Source: CAURNT01 sp963539215 (lineage in GTDB: Bacteria > Fusobacteriota > Fusobacteriia > Fusobacteriales > Leptotrichiaceae). Taken from it: a stretch of DNA of 64,000 nucleotides. Below are positions 54,281-63,961 of this stretch, piece by piece. Under the pieces are notes generated by a model that saw only the letters and a list, made by a program, of their open reading frames with translations, was not told the origin of the DNA and searched no databases. The stretch is taken from the NCBI GenBank assembly GCA_963539215.1, contig CAUTJT010000001.1, positions 124,001-188,000 on the forward strand, read 5' to 3'. The position numbers and the translations under genes are program-made. The stretch's first letter is position 1. Each line of letters begins with the position of its first letter.

Positions 54281-56039
54281 AATCTTCTATTTTCTTTAAT
54301 TTCAATTCTTCACTTAATTGTTTAATATCAACACTTGCAGGTGCTCCTGTTAATAAGTCTTGTCCCTTATTAGTTTTAGGGAATGGTATTACTTCTTTTA
54401 TAGAAGTTTCTTTTTGCATTGCCATAAGCCATCTGTCAAGTCCAAATGCAAGTCCTCCATGTGGTGGAACACCATAACTTAATGTCTCTAAGAAGAAACC
54501 AAATTTATCTACTTGTTCTTCTTTAGATAATCCTAATGTATCAAAAACCTTAGATTGTAATTCTGAATCATGTATTCTTATAGACCCTCCACCTATTTCA
54601 TATCCATTTAATACTAAATCATAAGATTCAGACTTAATTTTTTCAAGTTCACCACTATCTAAATATTTAATATCTTCTTTTTTGATTGATGTAAATGGAT
54701 GATGTTGAGCTAAATATCTTCCTTCTTCCTCTGAGTATTCAAACATAGGAAAATCAACAACCCAAGCAAACTTAAACTCATCTTTATTTATCAATCCTAA
54801 ATCATTTCCTAATTTTAATCTTAAAGCTCCTAGCCCATCAAGAACTATTTTGTTTTTATCAGCTAATATGAAAGCAATTTTATTATTAGTTAACTCTAAA
54901 GTATTTTTTATATTATTTAAAGTTTCTTCATCAAAGAATTTAGCTATAGGTGAATTTATACTTCCATCTTCTCCAACTTTTATATATGCTAATCCTTTAG
55001 CTTTGTAATAAGTTTTAACGAAATCTTCAAGATCTTTAATTTTCTTTCTTGAAAAATCAACATCATCTGATACTATAGCTCTTACACTACCACCATTGCT
55101 AATAGCATCATCAAATACAGAAAATCCTTTATTAACTACAACTTCTGATAAATCTTTAATTTTCATATCAAATCTTAAATCTGGTTTATCTGAACCATAA
55201 TTATTCATTGCATAATCATAAGTTATTCTTTCAAATTTTTCTAATTTTTCTTCACCAGTAACATCTTTAAATACTTTCTTAGCAAGTCTTTCAACTAAAT
55301 CCATTATATCTTCTTGATGTATAAATGACATTTCCATATCAAGTTGAGTAAATTCTAATTGTCTATCTCCCCTTAAATCCTCATCTCTAAAGCATTTAGC
55401 AAGTTGATAATATTTATCCATACCAGCAACCATTAAAGTTTGTTTAAATAATTGTGGAGATTGTGGAAGAGCATAAAATTCACCTTTTTGCATTCTACTT
55501 GGAACTATGAAATCACGTGCACCTTCAGGTGTTGCCTTACCAAGTATAGGAGTATCTATATCTAAGAAACCTTCATTATTCATGAACTCTCTTATAGAAA
55601 ATAGCATAGCATTTCTTTTAACTATATTATCCAACATTTTCTTTCTTCTTAAATCTAAATATCTATATGTCAATCTTAAATTTTCATTAATATTATTTTC
55701 TGAAATTTCAAAAGGTAAATTTTTAGATCTAGATAATACATTTATATTTTCTGCTAATACTTCTATATCTCCTGTTAATATATTTTTATTTTTACTTGTT
55801 CTTTCATTTACTTTACCTTCTACTTGTATTACAAATTCATTTTTTAATTTTTTAGCAAGTTCTAGTATTTCTTTAGGTGAATTTTCATTAACTAATACTT
55901 GTGTAATTCCATATCTATCTCTAAGATCTATAAATACAAAAGGCCCCATATCACGTACCTTATCTATCCATCCAGATATAGTAACACTTTGTCCTACATT
56001 TTCTATTCTCAATTCATCTAATTTATGACTTCTATACAT
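54279..56039 (-). CDS. aspS: Aspartyl-tRNA synthetase, bacterial type
   Basis: This 586-aa class II synthetase has an N-terminal OB fold (VTISGWIDKVRDMGPFVFIDLRDRYGITQVLV). Motif 1 leads to FLDIDTPILGKATPEGARDFIVPSR, motif 2 is CFRDEDLRGDRQLEFTQLDMEMSF, a GAD insertion domain is present (about 290-410), and motif 3 is GLAFGLDRWLMAM. The GAD domain and SRMQKGEFYALPQSPQ mark the bacterial, possibly Asp/Asn-discriminating, form; discrimination cannot be settled by eye. Its start overlaps the hisS stop by one base. Confidence 0.97.
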   Translation of the reverse strand: MYRSHKLDELRIENVGQSVTISGWIDKVRDMGPFVFIDLRDRYGITQVLVNENSPKEILELAKKLKNEFVIQVEGKVNERTSKNKNILTGDIEVLAENINVLSRSKNLPFEISENNINENLRLTYRYLDLRRKKMLDNIVKRNAMLFSIREFMNNEGFLDIDTPILGKATPEGARDFIVPSRMQKGEFYALPQSPQLFKQTLMVAGMDKYYQLAKCFRDEDLRGDRQLEFTQLDMEMSFIHQEDIMDLVERLAKKVFKDVTGEEKLEKFERITYDYAMNNYGSDKPDLRFDMKIKDLSEVVVNKGFSVFDDAISNGGSVRAIVSDDVDFSRKKIKDLEDFVKTYYKAKGLAYIKVGEDGSINSPIAKFFDEETLNNIKNTLELTNNKIAFILADKNKIVLDGLGALRLKLGNDLGLINKDEFKFAWVVDFPMFEYSEEEGRYLAQHHPFTSIKKEDIKYLDSGELEKIKSESYDLVLNGYEIGGGSIRIHDSELQSKVFDTLGLSKEEQVDKFGFFLETLSYGVPPHGGLAFGLDRWLMAMQKETSIKEVIPFPKTNKGQDLLTGAPASVDIKQLSEELKLKKIED

Positions 56040-57277
56040 TATTTTATCCTTTCTATAAGGCTAGATAAAGTAATCTCTTCTTGATTTCCTGTTTCAAGAT
56101 TCTTAAGAGTTATCATTCCCTTATTTTTTTCATCTTCGCCTAATATTATAGCATAAAGAGCACCAAGTTTATTAGCTTTTTTCATTTGACCACCAAATCC
56201 TTTAGGTGAATAATCAAATTCCACACGTATTCCTTCTTCTCTTAATGATTTCAAAATATTTAACATGTATTCTTTAGTTTCATCAAAATATACTATATAT
56301 GATAATTTTTCTTTTTTATTTATAAGTTTTTCATCTAAAAGTAAAGTTATTCTTTCAATTCCTGCAGCAAAACCAATTCCTGGAACCTTAACTCCTGCTA
56401 ATATTTCAGTTAACTTATCATATCTTCCTCCACCTAAAACTGTAGATTGAGCTCCTAAATTTTCTGATTTAATTTCAAATACTGTATCTGAATAATAATC
56501 TAGACCTCTTACAAGTTTAGGGTTTACAATATAATTTACACCGAAAGATTTTAAGGTATCTTTTAAACTTTCAAAGAATTTATTACTTTCTTCATCAAAG
56601 TAATCATAAAGCTTAGGTGCATTTTCTAAAAGTTTTTGATCTTCTTCACTCTTAGAATCAAGTACTCTTAAAGGATTTTTACTAGCTCTTATTTTAGAGT
56701 CATCACTTAATTTATCTATATTTTCTAAAAGATATTCTTGTAAGTCCTTAATATATTTAACTCTACATTCTACACTTCCTAAAGAATTAAGTTCTACAGT
56801 TAAATTATTAAGCCCTAATTTTGATAAGAATTCTACTGCCATAGCTATTATTTCTCCATCAAGCATAGGATTTCTAACACCAAAACTTTCTACTCCTATT
56901 TGATAAAATTCTCTGTATCTTCCTTTTTGAGGTGCCTCATATCTATACATAGGTCCTGAATAATACCATTTAACATTAGGGTTTGATTTATGTAATCCTG
57001 CATTTAAATAAGCTCTAACAACTCCAGCTGTTCCTTCAGGTCTTAATGTTATACTTCTTCCTCCCTTATCTTCAAAAGTATACATTTCTTTTGAAACTAC
57101 ATCAGTTTCATCTCCTACAGATCTTTTAAAAAGTTCAGTCTCCTCAACTATAGGAGTTATTATATTTTTATAACCATACTTTTCAAATACTTCTTTAGCA
57201 ACTTCTAATATGAAATTTTGTTTTTCAGAATCACTAAAATACCTATCTTTCATACCTTTAAGCACATTATATTCCAT
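56039..57277 (-). CDS. hisS: Histidyl-tRNA synthetase
   Basis: This 412-aa class II synthetase shows motif 1 region GYKNIITPIVEETELFKRSVGDETDVVSKEMYTFEDKGGRSITLRPEGTAGVVRAYL (in parts) and motif 2 MYRYEAPQKGRYREFYQIGVESFG. The His-A signature is LVRGLDYYSDTVFEI and His-B is GGGRYDKL, followed by motif 3 GFAAGIERITLLL. The C-terminal anticodon domain is slightly short. GAGGTGATGATTA precedes the ATG. It overlaps the tmk gene by 11 bases. Confidence 0.97.
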   Translation of the reverse strand: MEYNVLKGMKDRYFSDSEKQNFILEVAKEVFEKYGYKNIITPIVEETELFKRSVGDETDVVSKEMYTFEDKGGRSITLRPEGTAGVVRAYLNAGLHKSNPNVKWYYSGPMYRYEAPQKGRYREFYQIGVESFGVRNPMLDGEIIAMAVEFLSKLGLNNLTVELNSLGSVECRVKYIKDLQEYLLENIDKLSDDSKIRASKNPLRVLDSKSEEDQKLLENAPKLYDYFDEESNKFFESLKDTLKSFGVNYIVNPKLVRGLDYYSDTVFEIKSENLGAQSTVLGGGRYDKLTEILAGVKVPGIGFAAGIERITLLLDEKLINKKEKLSYIVYFDETKEYMLNILKSLREEGIRVEFDYSPKGFGGQMKKANKLGALYAIILGEDEKNKGMITLKNLETGNQEEITLSSLIERIK

Positions 57278-57947
57278 TAATCATCACCTCAATATTTCTA
57301 TATATTTCATCATTTATATCTTCTACTGTTCTCATTTTACCATCTTTTACACAATTTATTATTATCCATCCTTTTATATTTGCAAGCTCTATTGCACTAT
57401 TATATGATTTTATTAAATACTCTTTATTACTCTCATGTATATCTTTAGCCTTATCTCCCGTTATCTTATTTTCCCTATTTTCCATAAGACTAAACGTATA
57501 TTCTATTGGAACATTTAAAAATACAACTAAATTAGGACTAGGTATACCAAGTTTACTATATTCAAAGTCTTCTATCCAATTAATACATCTCATTTTTTCT
57601 TCAAAATCATCTATTTTAGATGCTTGATGTACAATATTAGAAGTTGTATATCTATCGCTAATTATAACATAGCCATTTTCATATTCTTCCGCCCATTTGG
57701 TTTTAAATGAAGCATATCTGTCCACTCCATAAAAACTTGAAGCAGCATAAGCATTAACACTTTGAGCATCTTTTCCAAAATCACCATTTAAGTACATTTT
57801 AACTAAACTAGATGAAGGAGAATCATAATCAGGAAAAGAAATTTTTTTAACTTTTATTCCTTCATTACATAGTCTATCATTCAGAAGTTGACTTTGAGTT
57901 TGTTTACCACTACCATCAGTACCTTCTATTATTATTAATTTTCCCAC
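57267..57947 (-). CDS. tmk: Thymidylate kinase
   Basis: It phosphorylates dTMP to dTDP. GTG start at 57947 giving MGKLIIIEGTDGSGKQT is preferred: AAGGAG lies about six bases upstream and the P-loop EGTDGSGK then sits at residues 8-15 as in the family. The longest frame begins with TTG eight codons earlier. The DRY-type motif is ISDRYTTSNIVHQASK, and the LID region follows LMENRENKITGDKAKDIHE. At 226 aa it is a little longer than average, with a divergent middle. Cotranscribed with sufU upstream. Confidence 0.88.
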   Translation of the reverse strand: MGKLIIIEGTDGSGKQTQSQLLNDRLCNEGIKVKKISFPDYDSPSSSLVKMYLNGDFGKDAQSVNAYAASSFYGVDRYASFKTKWAEEYENGYVIISDRYTTSNIVHQASKIDDFEEKMRCINWIEDFEYSKLGIPSPNLVVFLNVPIEYTFSLMENRENKITGDKAKDIHESNKEYLIKSYNSAIELANIKGWIIINCVKDGKMRTVEDINDEIYRNIEVMINGI

Positions 57948-57957
57948 TTTAATCTCC

Positions 57958-58386
57958 TTAATATTTATCAATTATTATTTTCAAAGAATGCCAACTAAGT
58001 GTAGAACATTTAATTCTAGCTGGCATATCCTTTGTTATTTCTAATAGTTTTGCTTCTTCTAACATATCTTCTTCTAAACTTGAAAGTTCTTCGCCATGCA
58101 TCATTTTAAAAAATACATCCAATAATTTTTTAGTTTCATCTAAACTTTTCCCTTTTATTAATTCAACAAGCATAGCTGAAGAAGCTGAAGATATAGCACA
58201 TCCATTTCCTATAAATGATGCATCTTCTATTAATTTATCTTTTATTTTAACTACAAGAGTTAGGTCATCACCACAACTAGGGTTATGACCTCTTTGTATA
58301 TCAGTAGGATTATCTATCTCTTTTTTCAAATCTTTTCTATTAGAATACTCTAGTATAGTTTGCTGATAAAGCTTGTTTATATCCAT
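57958..58386 (-). CDS. sufU: SufU-type iron-sulfur cluster / sulfur-transfer protein
   Basis: This 142-aa IscU-fold protein has the three cysteines in NPSCGDDL, GNGCAISSASSAM and RIKCSTLSW. It also carries the SufU-specific insertion between the second and third (roughly residues 85-110). In Firmicutes SufU takes sulfur from SufS, using a zinc site built from these cysteines and Asp. No sufS, sufB, sufC or sufD is in this window, so its partners are elsewhere. GGAG precedes the ATG, which lies ten bases after the HdeD-like gene. Confidence 0.92.
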   Translation of the reverse strand: MDINKLYQQTILEYSNRKDLKKEIDNPTDIQRGHNPSCGDDLTLVVKIKDKLIEDASFIGNGCAISSASSAMLVELIKGKSLDETKKLLDVFFKMMHGEELSSLEEDMLEEAKLLEITKDMPARIKCSTLSWHSLKIIIDKY

Positions 58387-58396
58387 TATTACTCCA

Positions 58397-58915
58397 TTAT
58401 TTTATATCATGATATTTTAAATATATTTTATATTGATACACTGCATGCTCTATAACTAAGAAAGAAACAGTGTAAGCTATAATTCTGGCAAAAAACGTAG
58501 GATTATTTAATATTAATATAGATATAAATACAGAAATTATAGAAGTTAAAATATATACATTTGATCTATATATGTTTATTTTTCTTATTAAAAAACCTGT
58601 AATCATTCTTAATATACCCATCATCAAAATCCAAAAAGCCAAAAATGAAGGTATAAGTAATCCTAAATTAAATAAATCCTGAGTTGCCAATAATATACAA
58701 AATATAATAGTTACTATAGGATTTATTAAATACATTTTTGAAAATACACGAGAATTTTTTATATAATATATCAATTCTCTTAAAGCCACAAGTAGATTTA
58801 ATAAAACAAGTGCACGTATTATATATCCTAATTGTTCTATAGGATTAAAAAACAATAGTATTCCTACTACAAAAAAAACTATACTTAGCACTAAATTAAA
58901 ACTCTTATTTTTCAT
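58397..58915 (-). CDS. HdeD/DUF308-family membrane protein
   Basis: This 172-aa protein has six short hydrophobic spans (LVLSIVFFVVGILLFF, ALVLLNLLVALRELI, PIVTIIFCILLATQ, LIPSFLAFWILMMGILRMITGFLI, VYILTSIISVFISILIL, IIAYTVSFLVIEHAVYQY). The 'FWILMMGILRMITGF' span is typical of DUF308 proteins related to HdeD. In E. coli HdeD is linked to acid resistance; function here is unproven. It follows V-ATPase subunit D by nine bases and may be the distal gene of that operon. Confidence 0.7.
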   Translation of the reverse strand: MKNKSFNLVLSIVFFVVGILLFFNPIEQLGYIIRALVLLNLLVALRELIYYIKNSRVFSKMYLINPIVTIIFCILLATQDLFNLGLLIPSFLAFWILMMGILRMITGFLIRKINIYRSNVYILTSIISVFISILILNNPTFFARIIAYTVSFLVIEHAVYQYKIYLKYHDIK

Positions 58916-58924
58916 ATTACCACC

Positions 58925-59545
58925 TTAATTAATATTTGCCTTCATAAGTCTTATTATTGCAGCTCTATCATTTTCATCTAACTTCATACGTATAAATTTA
59001 ATAGTTTCTTCAAGTTGAGGTATAGTCATGTATTCTAACGCATTAACTCTTCTTCTTGTTTTTTCTATTTCATCTGCCATAAGTTGTGTTGATTTTTCTA
59101 TTTGAGCAAGTTGTAATAAATCATTCATAACAAAACTCATATCTTCTATAGCTAAATCTAATTCATAACTTGTTTGAGCGAAAGAATAAGGATAAAGATC
59201 ATTTTCATCCCCTATTTTTTCTAAAGATATTTCTGGTATTCTTACACTCATAACATTTCTTTTTGTAACATCTACTTCATATCTTATCTTTGGAATAGCA
59301 AGTGATTCTTCAAATACAGATTCAGATATTATACTCTTAGCCATAGTAAAATTCTTTAATGATAAAGTTAGCTTTTTTTCGACATTTATACGCATTTCCT
59401 TATTTTTCTTTATAGTTTCTATAAAAATACGCATAAGTTCATCTTGTTTATCCTTTAATAATTTATGTCCTTTTTTAGCTGTTACAAGTTTTGCTTTTAA
59501 ACGAGTTAATTCCATTCTTGTTGGATTCACATTTAATCTAGCCAT
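58925..59545 (-). CDS. ntpD: V-type ATP synthase subunit D
   Basis: This is the central rotor shaft of the V1 motor. The 206-aa coiled-coil protein begins ARLNVNPTRMELTRLKAKLVTAKKGHKLLKDKQDEL, the highly conserved subunit D start, and ends in a paired helix with TRRRVNALEYMTIPQLEETIKFIRMKLDENDR. It lies one base after subunit B with its own ribosome site. The operon order E-C-F-A-B-D is that of bacterial V-ATPases. Confidence 0.96.
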   Translation of the reverse strand: MARLNVNPTRMELTRLKAKLVTAKKGHKLLKDKQDELMRIFIETIKKNKEMRINVEKKLTLSLKNFTMAKSIISESVFEESLAIPKIRYEVDVTKRNVMSVRIPEISLEKIGDENDLYPYSFAQTSYELDLAIEDMSFVMNDLLQLAQIEKSTQLMADEIEKTRRRVNALEYMTIPQLEETIKFIRMKLDENDRAAIIRLMKANIN

Positions 59546-59546
59546 A

Positions 59547-60926
59547 TTATTTTTCCTCTTTATTTAAATATTTTTCTAAATATTCATCCCTAATTCTCTT
59601 TAACTCATTCTTAGGCAATATTCTTAAAAGATCCCATCCAAGTTCTAAAGTATCTATTATACTTCTATTATTTTCAAATCCTTGACCTACATATTTTTCT
59701 TCAAATTCTTGAGCAAATTTAGCAAATTGTTTATCTGTATCAGATAAAGCAGATTCACCCAAAATTACAGCTAATTCTTTAGCTTCTTTACCTGTTGCAT
59801 AGGCTGAAAATAGTTGATTCATTGTATCGGCATGATCTTCACGAGTCTTATTTTTACCTATACCTTTATCTTTAAGTCTTGAAAGTGAAGGTAATACATC
59901 AATAGGAGGCATAATATTTTTCTTATACAACTCTCTTGAAAGTACTATTTGTCCCTCAGTAATATATCCAGTTAAATCAGGAATTGGATGAGTTTTATCA
60001 TCCTCAGGCATAGTAAGTATAGGTATCTGAGTTATAGAACCTGGTTTACCTTTTAATTTACCTGCCCTTTCATAAAGTGTAGAAAGGTCAGTATATAGAT
60101 AACCTGGGTATCCACGTCTACCAGGAACTTCTTTTCTTGCTGCTGATATTTCTCTTAAAGCTTCACAATAATTAGTTAAATCTGTTATTATAGTCAAAAC
60201 ATGCATTCCCTTTTCAAAAGCAAGATATTCAGCACAAGTAAGTGCCATTCTTGGTGTTGCTATTCTTTCTACTGATGGATCATTTGCAAGATTAATAAAT
60301 AGAACTGATCTATCTATAGCTCCTGTCTTTTTGAAATCTTCTATAAAGAATTGTGCTTCTTCATAAGTTATACCTACTGCTGCAAATACTACGGCAAATT
60401 TTTCTCCATCACCTAATACTCTAGCTTGTCTTGCTATTTGTGCTGCAAGTTCAGCATGTGGCATACCTGAACCTGAAAATATAGGTAATTTTTGTCCTCT
60501 TACTAAAGTATTTAATCCATCTATAGCTGATATACCTGTTTGAATAAATTCAGAAGGATAATCTCTAGCTACTGGATTTAAAGCTATTCCATTAATATCT
60601 AGAGATTTTTCGGCAACAATTTTAGATCCATTATCTTTTTCTCTACCTAATCCATCAAATACTCTTCCTATCATATCTTCAGAAACTCTAAGTTTCAAAG
60701 GTGTACCAAGAAATCTAACCTTAGAATCTTTCATATTTATACCTGCTGGTGATTCAAATAATTGAAGTATAGCTTTATCTTCATTAACTTCTAATACTCT
60801 TCCTAAACGAGTCTCACCATTTTGTGTTTCTACTTCTACTAACTCTTCATAGCTTACACCATCAACACCTTCTACAGTCATCAAAGGTCCTACTATTTCA
60901 TTTATAGTTTTATATTCTTTTATCAC
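59547..60926 (-). CDS. ntpB: V-type ATP synthase subunit B
   Basis: This non-catalytic nucleotide-binding subunit of V1 has 459 aa. It carries EYKTINEIVGPLMTVEGVDGV, IQTGISAIDGLNTLVRGQKLPIFSGSGMPHAELAAQIARQA (degenerate P-loop SGSGMPH, as expected), LYTDLSTLYERAGKLKGKPGSITQ and PDLTGYITEGQI. The start is GTG behind GGAGG, overlapping the subunit A stop by one base (TAGTG). Confidence 0.97.
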   Translation of the reverse strand: MIKEYKTINEIVGPLMTVEGVDGVSYEELVEVETQNGETRLGRVLEVNEDKAILQLFESPAGINMKDSKVRFLGTPLKLRVSEDMIGRVFDGLGREKDNGSKIVAEKSLDINGIALNPVARDYPSEFIQTGISAIDGLNTLVRGQKLPIFSGSGMPHAELAAQIARQARVLGDGEKFAVVFAAVGITYEEAQFFIEDFKKTGAIDRSVLFINLANDPSVERIATPRMALTCAEYLAFEKGMHVLTIITDLTNYCEALREISAARKEVPGRRGYPGYLYTDLSTLYERAGKLKGKPGSITQIPILTMPEDDKTHPIPDLTGYITEGQIVLSRELYKKNIMPPIDVLPSLSRLKDKGIGKNKTREDHADTMNQLFSAYATGKEAKELAVILGESALSDTDKQFAKFAQEFEEKYVGQGFENNRSIIDTLELGWDLLRILPKNELKRIRDEYLEKYLNKEEK

Positions 60927-62692
60927 TACATTACCTCCGATTGTTTTGAGATAAGTTCATCAATTTTTCTAACAACTTCTTTATCTATTTCATCAATTTT
61001 TTCTATTTCTTCTTCTGATAAATACTTAGCTCTTGCAATATTTTCTCTTACTTCTAAATCTAGTATATCTTTTATATACACATTTGATTCTAAAGCACGT
61101 TTTGCTTGATTATAGAAATTAATAACCATATTAAGCATTTTATCTTGTTTTGCAAGTGAAGTAAATGTATCTTGTTCATGGAAGGCATTTTGTTGTAAAT
61201 AATCTTCTCTAATAGATTTAGCAGCTTCAAGTTTTAATTGATCTTCAAATGATAAAGTATCTTTACCTACAAGTCTTACTATTTCTTGAAGTGAAGCTTC
61301 TTCTTGAAGTAATTTCATAGCTTTTACCCTATTTTTAGAAAATCTATCATCTACATTTTTATCCATCCATTCATCTACTTTAGTTTGATAAAGTGTATAT
61401 GAATTTAGCCAATTTATTGCTGGGAAATGTCTTCTATAGGCAAGTTGGGCATCAAGTCCCCAGAATACTTTAACTATACGTAATGTAGCTTGTGATACAG
61501 GCTCTGATATATCTCCTCCAGGAGGTGATACAGCTCCTATAACAGTTAAAGCACCTATTCTTTCATCTTCTCCAAGACAAACTACTTTACCTGCTCTTTC
61601 ATAGAAATCAGCTGCACGAGATGCAAGATATGCTGGATAACCTTCATCTCCTGGCATTTCTTCAAGACGTCCTGACATTTCTCTTAAAGCTTCTGCCCAA
61701 CGAGAAGTAGAATCTGCCATTATAGAAACAGAATATCCCATATCTCTAAAATACTCCGCTATAGTTATACCTGTATATATAGAAGCTTCTCTGGCAGCAA
61801 CTGGCATATTTGAAGTATTTGCTATAAGTACTGTTCTTTGCATTAAAGATTTCCCTGTTAATGGATCTATAATTTCAGGAAATTCCATAAGAACATCAGT
61901 CATCTCATTACCACGTTCTCCACATCCAACATATACTACAACTTGAGCATCACCCCATTTCGCAAACTGATGTTGTACAACTGTCTTACCTGATCCAAAA
62001 GGCCCTGGAACACAAGCAGTTCCTCCCTTTGCAACAGGGAAAAATGTATCTATTACTCTTTGTCCTGTAACTAATGGTTCATCAGGATTAATTTTTCTTT
62101 CATATCTTCTTCCACGTCTTACCGGCCATTTTTGTATCATATTTAATTCTACTAAACCTTTAGGTGTTTCTATAATAGCAATTGTATCTTCAACTTTAAA
62201 ATTACCAGATTTTATTTCTTTTATAGTACCTTCTATTCCAAAAGGAACCATAATTTTATGATCTATAACTTCTGTTTCAGGTACTATTCCTAAAACATAA
62301 CCAGAAGATACATAATCCCCTACATTCTTTTGGGCTTTAAATTCCCAAACTTTTTCTCTATCTAAAGAATTTACTTCTACTCCTTTAATAAGGAAATCTC
62401 CAACTTTAGCTCTTATTTTATCTAATGGTCTTTGTATTCCATCAAACATATTTTCTAATAATCCTGGACCTAATTCTACAGAAAGAGGCATACCTGTTGT
62501 TTCAACTGGCTCATCTGTACCTATACCTGTAGTTTCTTCATATACTTGAATAGAGGCTCTATCTCCCCTCATTTCAATTATTTCACCTATTAATTTATTA
62601 TTACCTACTTTAACCATGTCAAATACATTAGCATGTGACATATTTTCTGCAACAACTAATGGTCCTGAAACTTTAATAATTCTTCCTTTCAA
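60926..62692 (-). CDS. ntpA: V-type ATP synthase catalytic subunit A
   Basis: The 588-aa catalytic chain has the long non-homologous insert typical of V/A-ATPases (about 110-185). The intact P-loop GPFGSGKTV lies at about 228-236, followed by YVGCGERGNEMTDVLMEFPE, SIMADSTSRWAEALREMSGRLEEMPGDEGYPAYL and AVSPPGGDISEPV. The start is TTG behind GGAGAAGGAC; no ATG lies nearby. With subunits B, D, F, C it forms V1. The ion (Na+ or H+) depends on the K ring, which is not in this window. Confidence 0.97.
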   Translation of the reverse strand: MKGRIIKVSGPLVVAENMSHANVFDMVKVGNNKLIGEIIEMRGDRASIQVYEETTGIGTDEPVETTGMPLSVELGPGLLENMFDGIQRPLDKIRAKVGDFLIKGVEVNSLDREKVWEFKAQKNVGDYVSSGYVLGIVPETEVIDHKIMVPFGIEGTIKEIKSGNFKVEDTIAIIETPKGLVELNMIQKWPVRRGRRYERKINPDEPLVTGQRVIDTFFPVAKGGTACVPGPFGSGKTVVQHQFAKWGDAQVVVYVGCGERGNEMTDVLMEFPEIIDPLTGKSLMQRTVLIANTSNMPVAAREASIYTGITIAEYFRDMGYSVSIMADSTSRWAEALREMSGRLEEMPGDEGYPAYLASRAADFYERAGKVVCLGEDERIGALTVIGAVSPPGGDISEPVSQATLRIVKVFWGLDAQLAYRRHFPAINWLNSYTLYQTKVDEWMDKNVDDRFSKNRVKAMKLLQEEASLQEIVRLVGKDTLSFEDQLKLEAAKSIREDYLQQNAFHEQDTFTSLAKQDKMLNMVINFYNQAKRALESNVYIKDILDLEVRENIARAKYLSEEEIEKIDEIDKEVVRKIDELISKQSEVM

Positions 62693-62708
62693 GTCCTTCT
62701 CCTTTCAA

Positions 62709-63038
62709 CTAAAAAATATTAGTTCCTATTGCCTTTTCTATATTTTCATCTATTTTAGCTATTCCTATACCTTTACTTCCCTTATTACTTGGTATTAAAG
62801 TTATCATAGGCATAACTTCATTTTTATATCTTTCTAGTACACTCTCGGCACGAAGAGCATAATCTTCTGTTATTAATATTATTCCATAGCCACTTATTGC
62901 AAGTTTATCTATAGTTGCCTTAATTTTTTGAATTACTATATCATCATTTTCTAAGTTTTCAACACTAAAAACATCTATACCTAAAGCTTTAAATGATGTA
63001 ACTGTATCTTTATCTCCTATAGCTGCTATTTTATACAT
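62709..63038 (-). CDS. V-type ATP synthase subunit F
   Basis: This 109-aa small stalk subunit binds subunit D. It has a Rossmann-like single domain with IAAIGDKDTVTSFKALGIDVF, then YGIILITEDYALRAESVLERYKNEVMPMITLIPSNKGSKGIGIAKI, the usual subunit F (NtpG in Enterococcus naming) pattern. It overlaps subunit C by eight bases and sits 16 bases before subunit A. Confidence 0.93.
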   Translation of the reverse strand: MYKIAAIGDKDTVTSFKALGIDVFSVENLENDDIVIQKIKATIDKLAISGYGIILITEDYALRAESVLERYKNEVMPMITLIPSNKGSKGIGIAKIDENIEKAIGTNIF

Positions 63039-63951
63039 AAACTCCTCTCAATCTACTTTTAACAAGTTCTATATCAATGTCATTTAATTTAGCAGACATT
63101 ATTAATCTTAAGGCTTTAAATTCATATTCTTTAGCTATAATATATGTAAATATAGGTTCTGGACCTATAGTCACATTTTTATACTCTTTAGCTAAAAAAA
63201 TTATCATGTTATCAAATACCTTTTCAATTTCTAATATATCCTCATTTTTTTCAAAAGTTTCCCAAGATTTAGTTTCTATTTTCTTTTTAAATAATGGTAA
63301 ATATGTATTAGTGAAATATGATTTAATTAAATCCTCTTTACATATATTTCCACCATCTACTAAAATATCATCTAAATAATCTACATTTCTATTTTGCTTT
63401 TTCAATCTTAAAAAAGTTAAAACATTATATCTATCTATAGATATTTTAGAATAATCTATAAATAAAGGTATATTAGTACTAATTGCTAATTTTAAAAGAT
63501 GTTTTAAATACATTTTATCAAGTTCTATACAAGCTTCTTTTAAATCTTTATATTTTTTCACCTCATTAAAATTATTCATTATTTCTTCTTTGTCTATAAT
63601 GCCTGTAGATATATTATACTCATCTAAAATATTTCCTTTATCTTTTAATAGAAGTTTAAGATTTTGATATTCATATTTCAAGGCAGCCAAATCAACTATT
63701 TCCTGATTATTTTTAGATATTTCTCTTGTAAATTTAAATACTCTTTCAAGCTCTCCATTAATAATTTTTTCATATTCATCATCACGAGTAATAGTAGCTA
63801 TAGAATAAGAGTAATCCGTATCGTTTAAGATTCTTAATATTTCTTTAAATGAATTAGTCTCTAACATTTTAATAAGCTTATCTTCACTTAATAATTTTTT
63901 TTCTTGAACCTTAATCATTGATACAGGTAAAATGAAATCATTTCTATTCAT
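63031..63951 (-). CDS. ntpC: V-type ATP synthase subunit C
   Basis: This 306-aa all-helical subunit connects the V1 shaft to the membrane ring. Features include LKYEYQNLKLLLKDKGN, the central hinge repeats, and the C-terminal FTYIIAKEYEFKALRLIMSAKLNDIDIELVKSRLRGVYV, which is the subunit C signature ending. GAGGTG precedes the ATG. It is slightly shorter than Enterococcus NtpC but complete. Confidence 0.92.
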   Translation of the reverse strand: MNRNDFILPVSMIKVQEKKLLSEDKLIKMLETNSFKEILRILNDTDYSYSIATITRDDEYEKIINGELERVFKFTREISKNNQEIVDLAALKYEYQNLKLLLKDKGNILDEYNISTGIIDKEEIMNNFNEVKKYKDLKEACIELDKMYLKHLLKLAISTNIPLFIDYSKISIDRYNVLTFLRLKKQNRNVDYLDDILVDGGNICKEDLIKSYFTNTYLPLFKKKIETKSWETFEKNEDILEIEKVFDNMIIFLAKEYKNVTIGPEPIFTYIIAKEYEFKALRLIMSAKLNDIDIELVKSRLRGVYV

Positions 63952-63961
63952 TTAAACACCT

